In this document: positions 58,789-64,000 of the stretch, one piece after another
How the letters are laid out: each line of letters opens with the position of its first letter
Numbering within the stretch: position 1 is the stretch's first letter
NCBI GenBank assembly: GCA_951230915.1
Contig: OX579637.1
Location: forward strand, 5,766,001 to 5,830,000
Origin: Antitrichia curtipendula
Taxonomy: Eukaryota; Streptophyta; Bryopsida; Hypnales; Leucodontaceae
Reading direction: 5' to 3'
Length of the DNA stretch: 64,000 bases
The notes under the pieces: generated by a model
Told to the model about the DNA's origin: nothing
Database searches by the model: none
What the model saw: only the letters and a program-made list of their open reading frames with translations
Translations under genes and position numbers: made by a program

Positions 58789-61700
58789 ACTCACGAGAGT
58801 GACATATCTCGTGAGTTACTGTATTGTTTGTTGATTTTTATTATGATTGGATTTGTGTGTTTTATGGCTTCATTATGGGTTGTATTCTCTTCCCATTCCA
58901 TTTCAGCAATATGTGATGTCCTTTGGATTGCAATAAGTGATTGAAATAGAAACATAGGAAACAACTTTATAATTTGATAAATTCTACTATTCAATATGTA
59001 GAATATTTTTGGAGAGTATGGTAAATAATGTAGTGTTGGAATAATGGGATGTTTTAGTAAAAAGTTGAATTTCAGATATCCATTGGTTTGTTTATTTACT
59101 AGGAGAGTTGTCTTGATTATGTGTTATGGGTTAGCTTTCAATCCCACATTTATTTTGGGAATGTATTGTCCTATTGTTCTAGAGTCTTTAAGCTCTCATG
59201 ATCCAATTAGAATACTGCTTTAAATTTTTTGAACTGAAAATGTGTCATTAGTCTATCACATGCAGTCTAAGCTGCATTGAGTCCAGACTTTTAATTAGCT
59301 CAATTGATTATGTGCTATATTTACCAATCACTTGGAGTCTTTGTAATATTTAGCCTACCTTTTTTAAAACACAACTAAATTTCCTTTATATTTAATAATA
59401 GGTACATACTAGTTGATTTGGAACTTAACATTTTTGTGAAGACCTTGGCACTTACTCAATTTACCTAAAATTGTTAGATTATACTTCTTTCAAAATTTAA
59501 TTTCATATATGGTTGGAACTTCCTTAGTATACATTTCAGGATCTTATTCTTCAAAGACAAATGAATTTGGCATTCAATCAAAGTTGTTTAATATTTTTTG
59601 GAGATTTGAAAATTTAGATAGGAATTTGTATATGTTGAAGTGCATAGGGGTCTAGAACTAAAGCACTATAATTTATAACCCTAAATCGTACAGCAATTTC
59701 TATAATTTTGAGTAATGCAAAAATGAAACTAATATAGCATGTGATATATTTGTGGCAATTGGGAATTTCAATTATTCCGAGGCAGCAAATGATGAGCCAA
59801 TTTCGAAAACTACATAAATTAATAAAAAGTGCAAAATAAATGATACACAAGACATAACTGAACTATTAATTATCCAATTTATCCTAACTCAGTATCTTCA
59901 ATTTTTGAACGGGCTGCACCTTTAGGTGATTTCATTCAAAAATCACCAAGTTCTCTTATTGTAAATAAGAATTCAAAAAAATAAATTTAGAAGTGCCTTA
60001 GATTTGAAGAAAATGGTCACGCATTCCTTGAAATATAGAACACCCTAATTCCCACGGTCATAGGTCCTTCATGTACTTTTGCACCTAAAATTTTTTCCCG
60101 CTCACAAGCTCACAGGCTCATAGGCTCACCTGCTAGCAACCCTGAGTTGTCGGTTAAAAAACGTTTAACTAACTAACTAATTAAATTCTAAACTACTATA
60201 AGATATTTCACATTTAATCTTTGTTTAATGGGAAGGAAGGTCCTCAAGCAAGTTCCTTGGAGGCTCTAATTAGCCTTGGAATCTCGCCTAAATCAAATCC
60301 TTGATTTTTCCCAAAGATTTTATGAAAATAACCCTAACTAACCTAGATATTTTGCAATTTAATCCTAGGTCAATTCCAAAAATTCTTAGTTTAATCTAAA
60401 TTGGCTTTTATAGGAAATATTTGACATCTCAACTAAATCCAATCTTCAATTTTCACCAAGATATTTTGTTAATTAACCTCGAATTACTGCTAATTACTCT
60501 AAAAAAGTCAAACTAAGAGCTGACCCTGTCTATCTTTTAGGAAAAAATTCCAAATTGAAAACCAATTGCGCCATCGCGTTCAGAAGACTCCAAATAGTCT
60601 AGGGGACCTCCTACCCTCTTCTTCTAGGCTATAAATATTCGTAAAAACCACTAACAATTATTCTAGAGAAAAGTCAAAATCCCAACTAATGGAATTTGAG
60701 TTTCCCGAGAAAACTAACTGGCTAGGGTTGCCTGGAAGGTTTGTGAGAGTAAGAAAAAATTCCTTGTTTGCGACATTTGGACACTGCTAGCTCCTGGCTT
60801 GCCGGTCAACCCGCCGTCATGTTGTAAATTCTTGTTAAATTTGATGTCGTTGCCGATTCGGGTACTTCTGACTATCAGAAAGTCTTCAAACTTGACAGGT
60901 CGCTCATCTAATACATAAAACTCTAATCTAATTTTTAGTGAGATTTTACCGCACTCTAGGTAATTTCTAGGAAATGACCATCAATTTCAAAGGTAGTTGA
61001 CTTCCCATGGAGTCATCATGGAGTTTTGTAAAATACCGAAACTTTTGGGCAATCTTTTGGGAAGTGTCCAAAGGCCAAGGGCAAAACCAAACCTCCAATA
61101 AGGATGCTAATTTTAGCAATTCCTTAATAACTTCCGCCTGGGGGGAAAATTATTCTGGTACCGGGGTTGTTGTGGATGATTAGCTCCGCTATTGATCTCT
61201 TGGCATGCTTTTACCCTAAAAGCACCTTTCTGTAAGCTCCAATCACCTCGCCCTTCTTTTACTTTGCATTCTGATTCATATTCTTCAACATTTATAGGAC
61301 TTCATGTAACTAGTCCATATTCTACATGAATTGGATCGAGATACTTTTAAACCTTGATATAGACTCTTGCACTTTAGCTAGGATGTCACATATACTCACA
61401 TGTCAAGTGTTACATGGACAAGACATTAGAACTGGCTAACTCTCACTTCATCACAACTCTCTAATACGTTAATATGGACTCTCTAAGACACTGAACTTAA
61501 GACATAAACATAGAAAAGCAGAGTATTTTGTGCTTTCCATGAATTTAAGAAGGTTCCTCACTAATGTGGTAGGGACTTCCATCAAACTCCTGTCAACTAC
61601 TAATTTATGCTATTTTGTTTTCTACCCTAAACTCCTACAAGTCCTTCTTCAAGTCAAGTACAGACGCCACTAACAAGTGTGAATCCAGTACCCGAACCTA

Positions 61701-61798
61701 AGGGGAATCTAAATTCAAAATCCATTATCGTTCAGCCAAAAGTTTCTGCCCGGTGAAGTGTTTCATCACCCCGACCGAGTGCAGTTGGGGCATTCACG
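58789..61798. other. AT-rich intergenic DNA, no gene seen
   Basis: No supported frame. CTCACAGGCTCATAGGCTCA near 60110 loosely resembles the reverse complement of 42840-42860, hinting at another shared repeat. Confidence 0.4.
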
Positions 61799-62155
61799 AT
61801 GCCCGGAATGAAGGTCCGTAGCATTCTCATTGATTGGATTGGGATCTTGTCAAATCCGACTCGGACCCATCCGGAAGACTTCTCTCATATGCCTTCAATC
61901 AGATGGGACAACACGATGGTGGATCTGGCTAAGACTTCGCATGAGAAGCAGCCGAATGTGCAGTGGATCGAAGACTTTGAAGAAGAAGAGTTTGAAACCA
62001 GATCCGCGACAGAAATTGATGACGAGTTGCCCCCACTCACTACGCGCAAGATTCAAACTTGAGCAGTAGTTAAGTTGACTCCAGTGAAGACCACTATCAA
62101 GGCACCAACGGGTCAAGGTGGTAGCAGTTCAAAGAAGGCGCGAAAGGGGAAGTAG
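61799..62155 (+). pseudogene. Small acidic/basic-tailed frame, element-like
   Basis: The frame from ATG 61799 crosses TGA 62060-62062 and continues (KLTPVKTTIKAPTGQGG) to TAG 62153 with a basic SSKKARKGK end. An acidic centre (DFEEEEFE) with a basic tail and a long G-rich untranslated downstream region resembles the 8.6-10 kb locus, but no clear residue match was found. Function unknown. Confidence 0.35.
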
Positions 62156-63560
62156 ATAGGGTGTTTTCAGTTAGTTAGGATTTTCACTTTTTTAGTTCTG
62201 AAACGTGTTTTCTGTATATGGGTCTCAGTTCCAGATTTCTTGGGGCGATTAGCCTATGACTTTCCGGTTATCTCGGAGGGTCATTGCGCGGTTGCCCTAG
62301 CTTTAGGGTGTTTTTTTGGCTTTTGTTTTTGTTTATTAAGGGTGGACAGGACTGTTGCCCTCCCATTTTCAATGTTTATTTTCATTCTTTTCTTTAATGT
62401 GAGCCACCATGTGGACATTTCAACTTTATGCAAAGAGTTTTTTGGTTTGTTTATTTGAGTGCTAGGGTGTAAGAAGGGACGGATGAGGAAGAATCTGGAT
62501 CTTAGGCAACTAGGTCAAATTGAGAGGATACATTTGTAACGGAGTTTAGGCTCGTGAATGAAGACTTGTGCGGGGTGCCTTTAAATTACCGGAACAATTA
62601 TCTGGCAAAACCTAGGAGTGGTGTGGATGCGGGTTTGGAATCAAGCACGATTCTATGTGGATACAAGCAACCGCTAGAGGAAAATTTCCATTCACCGAAA
62701 GGCTTGCAACCACATGATTAGTCTAGCAACTAGGAAACAATCTTCTATCAGCTTCGGGTGTCTTTAATTTGTTGTTGTAGTGAAGGAGGCTGGACGCGGC
62801 CCTAAGTGACCTACTTTCCAAATAGGCCATCCGTAAAGTTGTGAGGGTGCTAATTTTCCTTCTCTATCACAACACATTGTTTGTTTGTTTGTTTGTTTAG
62901 TGAGAGTAGAGAACATGAGGATGCTAAGTGGTGAAGTCCCTACTCCTTTAAAAGATCAAGAGTGAATCCTTTGAGGATAAAACAGAGGAATAGAAAACCA
63001 ATAATTTAAAGAGACATAAACGGGATCTGGAAAGGGCTGAATCCAGCTCAAGTTTTTGGTAGTATCTGTAATTGGAAGAGAGTAAAGAGATTGGACAGGT
63101 TGTTTGGATTTTGGAAGAATTAAAAAAATCTGGATACCTTAGTTTGTTACAACATACTAGAATCCCCTGGGACAATATTTCAAGTCATTTTACAACGTTT
63201 GGGTGTTGTAAGGACACTTACGCCTAGACCGTGTGACCGACACTTCTTATCACAATTGCTATGGTAGAATGATCCAAACATCTTCCAAACATAATACTTA
63301 TTAGAAAATAGAGGGAACTTAGAACATCGGAGACAAATATGAGTGGACTTATCATCGAGTTGAAGATAAGGACATGAAGAATACCATGGCATCAAAATTC
63401 AAAATGTAAGGTACTACATTTGGAAGAAGAGGTGAAGATGTGTAGTACGCAGTACATAAGCAAACTAACAATTTATCCTCGAGTCAACGATAATGCTTAA
63501 GCCAACATTGACATCCAGAATGTTGTCTTCTCAAATCGTGAAACACTAAAGAATGTCGAT
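62156..63560. other. Downstream non-coding DNA with a (TTTG)n microsatellite
   Basis: TTTG repeats about five times at 62878-62897. No gene is supported; frames are short and lack domains. Confidence 0.4.
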
Positions 63561-63998
63561 TTAGAACTCCATTTTGAGTTCTGTCGCGGACAGACGTTGC
63601 AAACCTGCTTCCTTGTTGAAGAAGAATAGCAATGGCACCAAAGCGGCATCCGACCTAGTTGTGCAGTTATTGAGCCACTCGGTGTAGCCCGACATGTAAA
63701 GAGAGACAAAGCTCTCGTATGTCAAGAATTTGGAAGCTATGAACTCCAACGCCGTGTGCATATCCTCTCCACCCTCCAAAATCCAAAGCTAAAGGTTTGC
63801 CTCAGTAAAGGATGGCTCCAACTTAGCCTTGAGGAATGACAAGAATGGCTTCAGTGCGGGGACCTCCTCCATTGCCTGGAGTCTTGGAATTTGTCGAACA
63901 TCTAAAATTGCCAAATTTAGATTTTGAGCAAGGTGATTCACATTGTCATTGCTCTTCACAAGCGCTAACGCGCCCAAGTCCATTCCCCAAACTGTCAC
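63561..63998 (-). pseudogene. Partial unassigned gene running off the right edge
   Basis: The minus-strand frame enters at the window edge (MTVWGMDLGALALVKSNDN), crosses TAG 63791-63789 in the context TEANL*LWILEGGEDM, and continues to 63561 (SLYMSGYTEWLNN). The residues on both sides of the TAG read as one protein, and Gln fits the gap. No domain was recognised. Confidence 0.4.
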
Positions 63999-64000
63999 TT

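Noticed and set aside
446..63791. Reassignment of UAG (or UAR) to Gln as in some ulvophytes and ciliates
   Set aside because: The 482-codon kinase-like gene and the 720-codon MULE-like exon encode their Gln with CAA/CAG only, and genes A, C and D appear to terminate with TAG. Decay at CAG is the simpler reading, though not proven.
1..64000. tRNA, rRNA or organellar DNA insertions
   Set aside because: No cloverleaf with a GGTTCGAATCC-like T arm and no rRNA core motif was noticed on either strand by eye; a covariance-model scan would be decisive.

Overview
The window is nuclear DNA of a eukaryote, most likely a streptophyte (land plant or charophycean alga; a non-seed plant is my best guess, held loosely). 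The evidence is GT-AG introns with consistent phases, hAT- and Mutator-type plant transposase genes, degenerate TTTAGGG telomere-like tracts, TATA boxes, and long AT-rich intergenic DNA. No rRNA, tRNA, CRISPR or prokaryotic operon structure was recognised. Nearly everything legible is mobile-element or multicopy-family coding sequence in various stages of decay.

The centrepiece is a complete 16,440-bp hAT-type transposon at 19752-36191. It has matching CAGGGTTGAC terminal inverted repeats and a perfect 8-bp target duplication, GTCATACG, at 19744-19751 and 36192-36199. It carries four gene modules: (A) a zinc-finger/coiled-coil/RING-H2 protein (20375-23830, +); (B) a hAT transposase (24870-28155, +); (C) an uninterrupted protein-kinase-like gene (31407-32855, +); and (D) a paralogue of the N-terminus of A with a Gly/Ser/Gln-rich tail (35537-34350, -). 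Each gene starts 150-300 bp downstream of a GC-rich array of CGGACG/CGTCCG motifs. Two of these arrays end in a TATA box. Two ~170-bp miniature elements (1886-2055 and 15716-15887) share the ends of the giant element and look like its non-autonomous derivatives. The giant element landed at the 3' end of another coding-like frame (38.7-36.2 kb, minus strand).

Left of it (0-19.7 kb) lie three decayed FCP1/NLI-type phosphatase-domain copies (38-601, 3682-4149, 19150-18609), a two-exon methyltransferase-like fragment, a decayed gag/transposon-protein-like gene (8.6-9.9 kb; second copy at 39.2-39.8 kb), a worn relative of gene A (12.0-13.0 kb), and a clean 356-codon minus-strand frame with three internal repeats (18149-17079).

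Right of it (44-59 kb) are two large genes in opposite orientation. One is a Mutator/SWIM-type transposase gene (47824-44071, -). The other is a 12-exon gene (48648-58788, +) whose exons join in phase to ~1,217 codons, with a ParB-like domain followed by a beta-class DNA-methyltransferase-like domain. The introns and surroundings of these two genes contain eight ~90-102-bp near-perfect hairpins with GGTACC-like ends and a TCGGATCCGA-type core. Four of them sit one per unit in a ~515-bp tandem array inside intron 1 of the methyltransferase gene.

A window-wide oddity is that interrupted reading frames are broken far more often by TAG than by TAA or TGA, mostly where Gln (CAG) fits. This suggests C-to-T decay at CAG sites, or, less likely, recoding. 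I ran no searches. Domain names rest on motif recognition by eye.
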